Shown here one piece after another: positions 1 through 7,043 of a stretch of 64,000 bases of DNA; within the stretch, counting starts at the first letter, position 1; each line of letters starts with the position of its first letter. The stretch is taken from contig JACKPP010000001.1 in assembly GCA_024233455.1 (NCBI GenBank), forward strand, positions 124,001 through 188,000, in the 5' to 3' direction. This stretch comes from Chlamydiales bacterium (lineage in GTDB: Bacteria; Chlamydiota; Chlamydiia; Chlamydiales; JACKPQ01). The notes beneath the pieces are model-generated. The model did no database searches and was not told the origin of the DNA. It worked only from the letters and a program-made list of their open reading frames with translations. Both the position numbers and the translations under genes were made by a program.

Positions 1-997
1 CTTCGGCCTGCCGCATTGCTAAGAGAGCATCTGCCTCTCCCTTGGCTTCAAGAATACGTTTTTGGGCCTGAGCGCTTGCTTCAATTTCTATTTTTTGCTT
101 TGAAATTTCCTGCGGGACAATTTCAGACGCTTGCAACCTGGATACTTCAGCCTCAGCTTTGGCCTTTTGAATCGATACTTCGGCAATTTGTTTAGCAACT
201 TCTGACCGTCTTTGAGCTTCAGCTTCCTTTTCATTCAAAATCGCATTGGTAGCAGCCATTTCAGCCTTAGCCAAATTCTCACCTTCCACCGCTTTGGCGT
301 GATGCATTGCCACTTGGATACGTCTTTCTCTGTCGGCAATGGCCTTACCAATCTCACCGCTTTTCTCTTGCTCGGCAACGTCGATCTTGGCTTGGTTCAC
401 CGCTGTTGCCGCCGCCTTTTTACCAATACTATCGATATACTCAGACTCGTCGGTGATGTCGGTGATATTCACATTAATCAAAGTCAGACCGATCTTATGC
501 AATTCCGGCTCGATATTGTTTTTGATCGCGTCTAAAAAGCGCTCCCGGTCTTGGTTAATCTCTTCGATCTTCAAAGAAGCCACCGTTAAACGCAGCTGAC
601 CGATGATGATCTCATTGGCCATGCTTTCAATTTCACTTACGCTCAATCCTAGCATACGAACCGCAGCATTATTCATCACCTCTGGGGTAATACCAACTGC
701 CACTGTGAACGTACTGGGTACATTGATACGGATATTTTGCTGGGAGAGTGCCCCTTTTAGGGGAATATGGATCGATCTGGGCGTTAAATCCAAATACGCG
801 CTAGCCTGAATCAACGGCCATACGAACGTGCCCCCACCGTGATAGCATTGAACCGAGCGTTTTTGACCCACTCTTCCAAACACCACCAAAATTTGATTTG
901 ACGGACATCGGCGGTAAATCTTGGCCAAAAATAGAAATGTGGCAAAAATAAATGCCACGCAAGCAAACGCTGCTGTACTAAAAAATCCTTCAATCAT
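1..997 (-). CDS. Flotillin-like SPFH-domain membrane protein (C-terminus beyond the window edge)
   Basis: About 332 codons are visible; the gene runs off the left edge. An N-terminal membrane segment lies at about residues 5-27, followed by an SPFH/band-7 domain and then a long Ala/Glu/Lys-rich coiled coil with the AEA/AKA-type repeats typical of flotillins. Flotillins scaffold ordered membrane microdomains. The ATG overlaps the stop of the upstream NfeD-like gene in an ATGA, so the two are translationally coupled. NfeD-flotillin pairing is a known arrangement (YuaF-FloT in Bacillus, YqiJ-YqiK in E. coli), which supports the call. The frame was translated by hand from position 997 to the edge and stays open. 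A shorter in-frame-shifted ORF at 811-993 is a shadow. Confidence 0.88.
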   Translation of the reverse strand, partial: MIEGFFSTAAFACVAFIFATFLFLAKIYRRCPSNQILVVFGRVGQKRSVQCYHGGGTFVWPLIQASAYLDLTPRSIHIPLKGALSQQNIRINVPSTFTVAVGITPEVMNNAAVRMLGLSVSEIESMANEIIIGQLRLTVASLKIEEINQDRERFLDAIKNNIEPELHKIGLTLINVNITDITDESEYIDSIGKKAAATAVNQAKIDVAEQEKSGEIGKAIADRERRIQVAMHHAKAVEGENLAKAEMAATNAILNEKEAEAQRRSEVAKQIAEVSIQKAKAEAEVSRLQASEIVPQEISKQKIEIEASAQAQKRILEAKGEADALLAMRQAE

Positions 998-1533
998 TTT
1001 CTCACCACCACTGTTTGTTCATCAAGCACATCGACAATATCGACGCACTCAAATGAATGAATTTCACAATTTTCCTTTGATACTGCCAAAAGCTCGTACA
1101 TCACCTCATTGACTGTGACTTGAACCTTCCCTGTGCCTGTGCCTGGGATCTTTTGATAAACTGTCGCCTGTTTACCAATCGCTTCCTTAATTTCAAAATC
1201 TCCCCCTTTAGAGACAGCACTGCCCGCCCAAATAAAAATCCACCTTGTCAAAAACAACATGCCACTACCAGCGCCTAGTGCAGCTAAACAACTCCACCCT
1301 GGCCCTAAATGCGCCTCTTTCTGACAGGCTAGTCCAATCCATCCAAATAGCATGGCAAAACCACTGAGCGAATGTACAGTCAACAGCTTAAAATCGCCAT
1401 CATCCGAATCCTCATCGCCCAAGCCAAATAGCATGCTCACAAGCCTGAGCACAAATAAGGCCGAGCCCCCAAGGGCCACTGCCCAATAAAGCTTATCCGT
1501 TAGCAAAATTTGCTCTAAAATGCTCATCCTCAT
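994..1533 (-). CDS. NfeD-like membrane protein with C-terminal OB-fold
   Basis: A 179-residue protein. It has hydrophobic segments near residues 13-36, 50-68 and 79-100, then a soluble C-terminal domain of about 65 residues rich in beta strands, consistent with the OB-fold of NfeD/YqiJ proteins. These proteins partner with flotillin-type SPFH proteins at the membrane. It ends in a 4-nt ATGA overlap with the flotillin gene. The start is uncertain: two ATGs (positions 1533 and 1527) lie two codons apart, and the GAGG between them is too close to the second. It follows pdhC on the same strand after about 70 bp, so it may share the PDH transcript or have its own promoter. The alternative name is DUF1449/YqiJ-like. 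Confidence 0.75.
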   Translation of the reverse strand: MRMSILEQILLTDKLYWAVALGGSALFVLRLVSMLFGLGDEDSDDGDFKLLTVHSLSGFAMLFGWIGLACQKEAHLGPGWSCLAALGAGSGMLFLTRWIFIWAGSAVSKGGDFEIKEAIGKQATVYQKIPGTGTGKVQVTVNEVMYELLAVSKENCEIHSFECVDIVDVLDEQTVVVRK

Positions 1534-1603
1534 GCAAGCAGTATAGCAACTAAGCGGTTGAATAACAACGATTCAATTTTTTTAAATTAAGTAGTTGAGA
1601 TGA

Positions 1604-2911
1604 CTAAATCAGCAGTATAGCTGGATTTTCAAGGTAGTTTTGCACCGATTTGATGAATTTAGCCCCGTCAACGCCGTCCACAACACGATGGTCGCAAGAC
1701 AGAATCAACTCCATGGTTTTTCCAGGAACCACACGGTACTCTTCAGCGCTATCTACATACTCCACTACAGGCTTATCTACAATACCACCCACTGCCAGGA
1801 TAGCGGCTTGAGGAGGATTGATCACGGCAGTAAAATTGCTGATGCCAAACATGCCAAGGTTAGAAACGGTAAAAGAGCCGCCGCGGTATTGTTCAGGCTG
1901 CAATTTACCTTCTTTTGCCAGGCCAGCAAGCGAGCGCACTTGGGCCGAAATTTGACCCAGATTTTTGTAGTCAGCGTGGTGGATGATAGGAGTGATAAGT
2001 CCTTCGGCAATGGTGACTGCCACAGAAATATCAATGGTCTCAAAACGTATGATCGATTGATTAGTAGAGTTAAAGCCTGAGTTCACCACAGGATGATCAC
2101 GAAGGGAAAGGGCGCAAGCGCGAATCACAAAGTCGTTGAAAGTAACTTTCAAATCCATTTTTTTAAGTTGGTCGCGCACTTGCACCATAGGCATAGCATT
2201 GACTTCCTGAGTAACGTAAAAGTGGGGAATAAATGTTTTGGAAGCTTGCAGACGTTGGCCAATGGCTTTACGCATCGGGGTCAGTTTTTCTTCATGAAAT
2301 GTACCAGGAACAATTTGAGGGGCTTTTTGCGAGCCAAACGAAACCGAAGAGCCTTTTTGCGCCAAGGCCAGATCTTGTTTCATCACCCGGCCTCCAGGAC
2401 CTGTGCCCTTGACCCCAGAAAGATCCAAACCTTGCTCTTTGGCAATTTTTTTAGCCAAAGGAGTAGCAAAAGCCTTTTCTTGAGGTGAGGTGGCAAATTC
2501 GTAGGTGTAGTTAGCAAGAGGCGGCTCTGGAGCAAAACCGGGTTCAGCTAGGGCTCCGCCTGCAGGTTTTGGTGCAGGCTTAGGCGCTTCCTTGGCAACG
2601 TCTAGCTCTGCTGGCTCTTGCACAGCTTCTGCAGCTGGGCCTTCCGGCTCATAACCTTCAATGCTTTCACCCTCAGTTTCAGTAAAAATGGCAACAGCTT
2701 GATTCACTTTGGCCTCAGACCCTTCCGGAGCTAGAATTTTGCGAATAAAGCCATCGTCTAAGGCGTTGTGTTCAACCGTCGCTTTGTCAGTTGCCACTTC
2801 AAAGAGAACATCACCTGCTTTAACCGCATCGCCTTCTTTTTTATGCCACTTAACGATGGTGCCCTCTTCCATAGTGGGGGTGAGTTTGGGCATAGTAAGT
2901 GTTGTGGGCAT
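1604..2911 (-). CDS. pdhC: Pyruvate dehydrogenase E2, dihydrolipoamide acetyltransferase
   Basis: A 435-residue E2 that transfers the acetyl group from E1 to CoA. One N-terminal lipoyl domain (residues about 1-78) carries the lipoylated lysine in TDKA. A Pro/Ala/Glu-rich linker follows, then a peripheral-subunit-binding domain (about residues 147-185, FATPLAKKIAKEQG, GPGGRV). The C-terminal acyltransferase domain has the catalytic HxxxDG motif (DHRVVDG) near the C-terminus. It starts 2 nt after the pdhB stop. AAGGAG lies 10 nt upstream, inside the end of pdhB. It is the third gene of pdhA-pdhB-pdhC on the minus strand. No E3 gene is in the window, so dihydrolipoamide dehydrogenase must be encoded elsewhere. 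Confidence 0.96.
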   Translation of the reverse strand: MPTTLTMPKLTPTMEEGTIVKWHKKEGDAVKAGDVLFEVATDKATVEHNALDDGFIRKILAPEGSEAKVNQAVAIFTETEGESIEGYEPEGPAAEAVQEPAELDVAKEAPKPAPKPAGGALAEPGFAPEPPLANYTYEFATSPQEKAFATPLAKKIAKEQGLDLSGVKGTGPGGRVMKQDLALAQKGSSVSFGSQKAPQIVPGTFHEEKLTPMRKAIGQRLQASKTFIPHFYVTQEVNAMPMVQVRDQLKKMDLKVTFNDFVIRACALSLRDHPVVNSGFNSTNQSIIRFETIDISVAVTIAEGLITPIIHHADYKNLGQISAQVRSLAGLAKEGKLQPEQYRGGSFTVSNLGMFGISNFTAVINPPQAAILAVGGIVDKPVVEYVDSAEEYRVVPGKTMELILSCDHRVVDGVDGAKFIKSVQNYLENPAILLI

Positions 2912-2913
2912 GG

Positions 2914-3897
2914 CTATTTGACTCCTTCTAATACGTCTTCTAGCGCGGCAATAATCCGCTTGGTGTTAGGTATCGATTCGACTTCCATATTTTTAGCGTA
3001 AGGCAAAGGTGTTTCACGTTGACAGACGCGCACTAAAGGGGCATCGAGAAAGTCAAAACAGTGTTCATTGATAGTAAATCCTATTTCTGCGGCAATGCCA
3101 GCGAAAATGTGACCTTCTTCGACAATAACGGCACGGCTAGTTTTTTTGACCGACGCTGCAATCGTGGGAATATCTAAGGGCTTAACAGTCCGCAAATCAA
3201 CTACTTCTACTTGCACCCCGCGTTTGGCCATTTCTTCTGCTGCTTGCAGACAAAATCCAAGCATACGGCTATAAGAAATAAGCGTAACATGAGTACCTTC
3301 ACGCACAATCTTAGCCTCGCCAATGGGTACCAAGTACTCGTGTTCTGGAACCTCTCCTTTCATGCCGTAATCTAATTCGTTTTCCAGAAATAGTACGGGA
3401 TTATTATTACGGATAGCAGACTTTAAAAGCCCTTTGGCATCATAGGGGTTTGATGGGGCCACCACGATAAATCCAGGAAGGTTACCGTACAGGGCCTCCA
3501 CGCAATGGCTGTGCTGACAAGAGACTTGAGCTGCGGCGCCATTAGGCCCGCGAAAAACGATAGGAACTTTAAAACGCCCTCCAGACATGTAGTAGATTTT
3601 GCAGGCATTGGATACCAGCTGATCGAACGCGACAAAGGAAAAGTTAAAGCTCATAAATTCTACAATAGGACGCAGGCCCGTCATGGCCGCTCCGATCGAG
3701 AGCCCCGCAAAGCCGTTTTCCGCAATAGGTGTATCTATGATGCGTTTGGGTCCCCATTTGTCGAGCATCCCTTTAGTAACTTTGTAGGCGCCGTTGTATT
3801 CAGCTACTTCCTCACCCATAACGTAGACGGACTCATCGCGGGTCATCTCCTCATCGATGGCCTGTCTGATCGCCTCGCGCATTTCAATGATCGGCAT
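2914..3897 (-). CDS. pdhB: Pyruvate dehydrogenase E1 component, beta subunit
   Basis: A 327-residue E1-beta that forms the alpha2beta2 thiamine-diphosphate-dependent decarboxylase with PdhA. Family features are MREAIRQAIDEEM at the N-terminus, the conserved GFAGLSIGAAMTGLRPIVEFM stretch, and the transketolase C-terminal domain with VIVEEGH. The start was chosen at the ATG at 3897. It has AGGAGG 7 nt upstream and gives the usual N-terminus, whereas the 17-residue extension up to 3948 would lie wholly inside pdhA. The chosen start overlaps the pdhA stop by 14 nt, so translation is probably coupled. Confidence 0.96.
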   Translation of the reverse strand: MPIIEMREAIRQAIDEEMTRDESVYVMGEEVAEYNGAYKVTKGMLDKWGPKRIIDTPIAENGFAGLSIGAAMTGLRPIVEFMSFNFSFVAFDQLVSNACKIYYMSGGRFKVPIVFRGPNGAAAQVSCQHSHCVEALYGNLPGFIVVAPSNPYDAKGLLKSAIRNNNPVLFLENELDYGMKGEVPEHEYLVPIGEAKIVREGTHVTLISYSRMLGFCLQAAEEMAKRGVQVEVVDLRTVKPLDIPTIAASVKKTSRAVIVEEGHIFAGIAAEIGFTINEHCFDFLDAPLVRVCQRETPLPYAKNMEVESIPNTKRIIAALEDVLEGVK

Positions 3898-4894
3898 AAA
3901 CGCCCTCCTCAAGAGTAATTGGGTCGGGCCAGGGGCTATCGTGAGCAAATTTCATAGCATCGATTACAATCTGTTTGATTTCTTTTTGCATGTTTTCAAA
4001 AGTTGCCTCATCAATGATTTTTGCATCTAGAAGCGCATGATAAAAACGGGGAATCGGGTCGCGCTCCATGGCTTTTTTAAGATCTTCTTTGCTGCGGTAA
4101 AGACCAGGATCTGAAATAGAATGTCCGCGGAAGCGCTCAGTGATTGCCTCAACGATGATTGGCCGGCTGTTTTGTTTGATTTTTTCGCCCATTTCTTTAA
4201 AGGCTTGATAGCAATTAAAGAAATCCATTCCATCTAGAGTGTAGCTTTCAATTCCATAAGATTTGGCCAAGTTTTCAGCAATAGGCTGCATGGCAACGGC
4301 ACGGCTCACCGCAGTTCCCATCCCCCATTGGTTATTTTCAATTACAAAAATAACGGGAAGATCCCACAGAGCTGCCAGATTAAGGGATTCGTGAACAGCA
4401 CCTTGTACAGTAGCACCATCACCAAGGAAACAGAGAGAAACTGCATTTTTTTTGTCTTGGTATTTAAGCGAGAAGGCCGCCCCCGTGGCAATGGGAAGGT
4501 GACCCCCTACGATGCCAAAGCCACCAAGGAGTCGATCAGCATAAAGATGCATTGAACCGCCACGCCCTTGAGCATTTCCAGTGGCTCTTCCATAGAGTTC
4601 AGCCATCACTTCATTTGGCGTAGCCCCTAGCAGCAAAGCCAGCGCATGACACCGGTAGGTAGTGGTGAACCAATTCTCTCTACCTAGTGCGTGCACACAT
4701 CCGGTCTGAATGGCTTCTTGGCCCATGTATGCATGAAAAAAACCACCAATTAGGCCTTGCTGATAGGCCGATTCAGCCCGCAGCTCAAATTGCCGAATGA
4801 GCAGCATCTCACGCAATGCCAGAAGAAGTGATTCTCCAGACAGCGAGGCCAGTATTTTTTTTGAGTCTGCTTTAAAAAAATTGTATTCAGTCAT
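3884..4894 (-). CDS. pdhA: Pyruvate dehydrogenase E1 component, alpha subunit
   Basis: A 336-residue E1-alpha. The thiamine diphosphate motif GDG...NN is complete (GDGATVQGA through VIENN). The RFRGHSISDPGLYRS region matches the segment that carries the regulatory serines in mitochondrial E1-alpha; this says nothing about regulation here. It is the alpha2beta2-type E1 seen in Gram-positives, mitochondria and chlamydiae, not the AceE homodimer. It is the first gene of the pdhABC operon. Its start overlaps the stop of the upstream phospholipase-D-like gene by 8 nt, so all four may be on one transcript. Confidence 0.96.
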   Translation of the reverse strand: MTEYNFFKADSKKILASLSGESLLLALREMLLIRQFELRAESAYQQGLIGGFFHAYMGQEAIQTGCVHALGRENWFTTTYRCHALALLLGATPNEVMAELYGRATGNAQGRGGSMHLYADRLLGGFGIVGGHLPIATGAAFSLKYQDKKNAVSLCFLGDGATVQGAVHESLNLAALWDLPVIFVIENNQWGMGTAVSRAVAMQPIAENLAKSYGIESYTLDGMDFFNCYQAFKEMGEKIKQNSRPIIVEAITERFRGHSISDPGLYRSKEDLKKAMERDPIPRFYHALLDAKIIDEATFENMQKEIKQIVIDAMKFAHDSPWPDPITLEEGVYADH

Positions 4895-5435
4895 TTCCCT
4901 TTATTGTAGGGGTCTTCTCCTTTTTCGTCACCACCTCTGTGCGATTGCTCTTAAGGGTATTAAATTCGTTATCAAATTTTTGATAGCCTGCCTCATCACC
5001 AGTAATCAATACAGCGTTTTCAGAGTTGCTGTTTTCAGCTTTGTAAGTAAAATTGTAAGAGCCCGTCCAAACACCTTTCATTTCTTCAAAAAGACAGAAT
5101 TTATGATGTAAAATAGAGGTCCAGCAGTTTTTCCCTTCAGGGATGTAGACGTAGACGGGCACATCTGCATCTAAAAGCGTGCTTACGGCACCTCCCAATT
5201 TGACCGAAAAAGGATCGACCAGCACTTCAACTGCCACACCACGGTTTTTGGCATCCACTAAAGCTTTGGCAATACGCTTATTGGTAAACGTATAAATGGC
5301 AACTTTGATTCCTTTTTTCTCGTTTTGAATTGCATCAACAAGCGCTTTTTCCACATTTTCACTTGGTGACATATACGTTTGAACTTCGGCTGCACTTAAA
5401 AATGCGGAAATAATGAGCAAGGCGATTAACTTCAT
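4887..5435 (-). CDS. Secreted phospholipase-D-fold protein with a single HKD-type motif
   Basis: A 182-residue protein with an N-terminal signal peptide (about residues 1-16, cleavage probably after SAAE or nearby). It has one PLD half-site, HHKFCLFEE followed by GSYNFT and NSENA, as in the small dimeric Nuc/MitoPLD-type nucleases and phosphodiesterases. In the canonical HxKx4D motif the final Asp is Glu here. A single motif means that an active site would require a dimer. Export to the periplasm or beyond is inferred from the signal sequence. The substrate (nucleic acid or phospholipid) cannot be told. It overlaps pdhA by 8 nt, an unusual neighbour for a metabolic operon. Confidence 0.8.
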   Translation of the reverse strand: MKLIALLIISAFLSAAEVQTYMSPSENVEKALVDAIQNEKKGIKVAIYTFTNKRIAKALVDAKNRGVAVEVLVDPFSVKLGGAVSTLLDADVPVYVYIPEGKNCWTSILHHKFCLFEEMKGVWTGSYNFTYKAENSNSENAVLITGDEAGYQKFDNEFNTLKSNRTEVVTKKEKTPTIKGND

Positions 5436-5448
5436 CTGGTTTCTCCTC

Positions 5449-5478
5449 TTGCAAGCAATTGATCGTGCTCGCTATATT
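5449..5478 (+). promoter_or_regulatory. Possible promoter for the dnaQ-like gene, near-leaderless
   Basis: TTGCAA (5449-5454), 18-nt spacer, TATATT (5473-5478). The next ATG begins at 5487, only 8 nt after the -10 box, and no Shine-Dalgarno sequence is present. If this promoter is used the mRNA would be leaderless or nearly so. By-eye match only. Confidence 0.35.
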
Positions 5479-5486
5479 AGTTTTAC

Positions 5487-6176
5487 ATGAAGCGCCCTAT
5501 TTTTTACGACACAGAAACGACTGGCATACGCCCTGAGCGCGATCACATCATTGAGATCGCAGCCTACGACCCGGTGCAAGATCGCACTTTTGAGGCGCTT
5601 ATCAACCCCGGCTGTCCTATCCCCCCCGAAGCAACTGCTATTCATAAAATTACCGATGAAATGGTTGCAGACAAGCCCTCATTCAAAGAGATCGGAGCGC
5701 AATTTGCCGCTTTTTGCGAAGGCAATACTGTACTCATTGCCCACAATAACGACAGTTTTGATTTACCGTTTTTAAAAAGTTCCTTCAAAAGACATGAGCT
5801 TCACTTTCCGACTTGGGAGTTTTTAGATTCACTGCGCTGGGCAAGAAGATACCGGCCTGATATGCCCCGTCATACATTGCAACACTTGCGTGAGGCATAC
5901 GGAATCCCCCCTAATAACGCGCATAGAGCTCTTGATGATGTGATTGTTTTGCACCAAGTTTTTGCTAAAATGACCGATGATCTTTCTATTGAAATGTGCC
6001 TACAACTTCTGTCGAGTCCCAAGTTACTCCGCACAATGCCCTTTGGCAAACATCAAGGCAAGCCGTTGACCGATGTCCCAAAAGACTACTTTGCCTGGCT
6101 TAAAGAACAAGGCGCCTTGGATAAGCCCGGGAATGAAGAACTCAAAATGTCTTTAGAAAAATTAGCTTTAATCTAA
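5487..6176 (+). CDS. dnaQ: DnaQ-like DEDDh 3'-5' exonuclease with C-terminal DUF3820 module
   Basis: A 229-residue protein. The exonuclease domain (about residues 4-165) has ExoI as DTETTG, ExoII around HNNDSFD and ExoIII with H-x4-D as HRALDD, so all four acidic residues and the His are present. A C-terminal module (about residues 180-229) with MPFGKHQGKPL and DYFAWL matches DUF3820, which is often fused to or found near such exonucleases. In Chlamydia a gene of this size (CT261) is annotated as DNA polymerase III epsilon; a stand-alone proofreading or repair exonuclease is equally possible. It is divergent from the phospholipase-D-like gene. No Shine-Dalgarno sequence is visible. Confidence 0.88.
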   Translation: MKRPIFYDTETTGIRPERDHIIEIAAYDPVQDRTFEALINPGCPIPPEATAIHKITDEMVADKPSFKEIGAQFAAFCEGNTVLIAHNNDSFDLPFLKSSFKRHELHFPTWEFLDSLRWARRYRPDMPRHTLQHLREAYGIPPNNAHRALDDVIVLHQVFAKMTDDLSIEMCLQLLSSPKLLRTMPFGKHQGKPLTDVPKDYFAWLKEQGALDKPGNEELKMSLEKLALI

Positions 6177-6249
6177 GCACTGATCCTGAAAAAGTCAATT
6201 CTCATTCTAGATGGCTTCTTATGAGGACGCAAATTTCAAGCAAATAGAG

Positions 6250-6690
6250 TTAGATTTTTTTTAATTGACCCAAGTCATTGATCGTAAAAACCTTTCTATT
6301 AGTATCTTTCGTATCGGCTTTATAGCGTTTATTTTGCCCCCCTCCAGAGAAAGGGCTTTCTTCACCGCCTAGACATTGAGCAAAACTGGCCCAATTTTTA
6401 TCCGTAAAATCTTTTAACCTGGGGTCTGTGTCATTAGGGGTAATACTGTGCTCCAATTTAACTGGGGGTAAAAAAATACGTCGACCATTATTCAAATGGA
6501 CGATGCGGATAGGACCATTATTTTTTTCAATAATAGCAGCAATAGATCTCATGTGCCTTGAGTTCTCTTTCCCTTCAGGATAGATAGGTCTTGGCTCATC
6601 TATTTCCATAGGGGTGGGTGCAGGCATTTGATAAAGATCGACTCGCCTCTGTATTTTATTTCCATACGTGGACGTTACATTTAATGACAT
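6250..6690 (-). CDS. Hypothetical protein, Pro-rich N-terminal region
   Basis: A 146-residue protein I do not recognise. The start was placed at the ATG at 6690 because GAGG lies 6-7 nt upstream; the longer reading up to 6774 would add an AT-rich hydrophobic stretch with no ribosome site. The sequence has a Pro/Glu-rich stretch (about residues 22-42), a central region with HLNNGRRIFLPP, and a Lys/Arg-rich tail (NKRYKADTKDTNRK). There is no signal peptide or membrane segment. It is isolated: a 350-bp AT-rich gap lies upstream and a convergent gene downstream. A secreted effector is possible but nothing proves it. Confidence 0.6.
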   Translation of the reverse strand: MSLNVTSTYGNKIQRRVDLYQMPAPTPMEIDEPRPIYPEGKENSRHMRSIAAIIEKNNGPIRIVHLNNGRRIFLPPVKLEHSITPNDTDPRLKDFTDKNWASFAQCLGGEESPFSGGGQNKRYKADTKDTNRKVFTINDLGQLKKI

Positions 6691-7043
6691 AATTACCTCA
6701 AGTTCAATATTAATATATAACATATAATAAAGAAAACTAATAATTAAATCAATTAAAATAAAAAATACACACATTAATATTAAAATAAAAATATATTGAT
6801 TTTGTTAATTTTTAACTCTCAATGGGATTGCTATTTCCAATAAATTTTTTATTGTCAAAAATAATATCCCTTTGAACTGCTATATCAAGGTCCTAAGCTT
6901 ACAGGTAATTTGTTTTTGTCATGGAGTAAGGGTGATTATACAGTTGCATACCGATATAACCCCTCTCATCTGTAGTGAGTCGTTTTGAAGGAGCGATAAT
7001 AAATTCGCATCATTTGTTATCGTCCTAGCAAATTTATGTAGGG
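6691..7043. other. AT-rich intergenic region
   Basis: About 350 bp without a supportable gene. The part next to the hypothetical gene (about 6700-6870) is very AT-rich and is the likely promoter region for that minus-strand gene. The right part holds an imperfect hairpin just downstream of msbA (listed separately). I see no other motif. Confidence 0.5.
6990..7025 (-). terminator. Imperfect hairpin downstream of msbA
   Basis: GGAGCGATAA (6990-6999) pairs with TTATCGTCC (7017-7025) apart from one bulged G, with a 17-nt loop. It lies about 20 nt past the msbA stop on the minus strand. There is no clear U-run, so termination is uncertain. Confidence 0.35.

Noticed and set aside
811..993. Separate 60-residue minus-strand ORF
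   Set aside because: It is a shifted frame within the flotillin gene, whose own frame continues to the window edge.
3898..3948. Longer pdhB N-terminus
   Set aside because: The 17 extra residues are encoded wholly within pdhA and the AGGAGG site points to the internal ATG.
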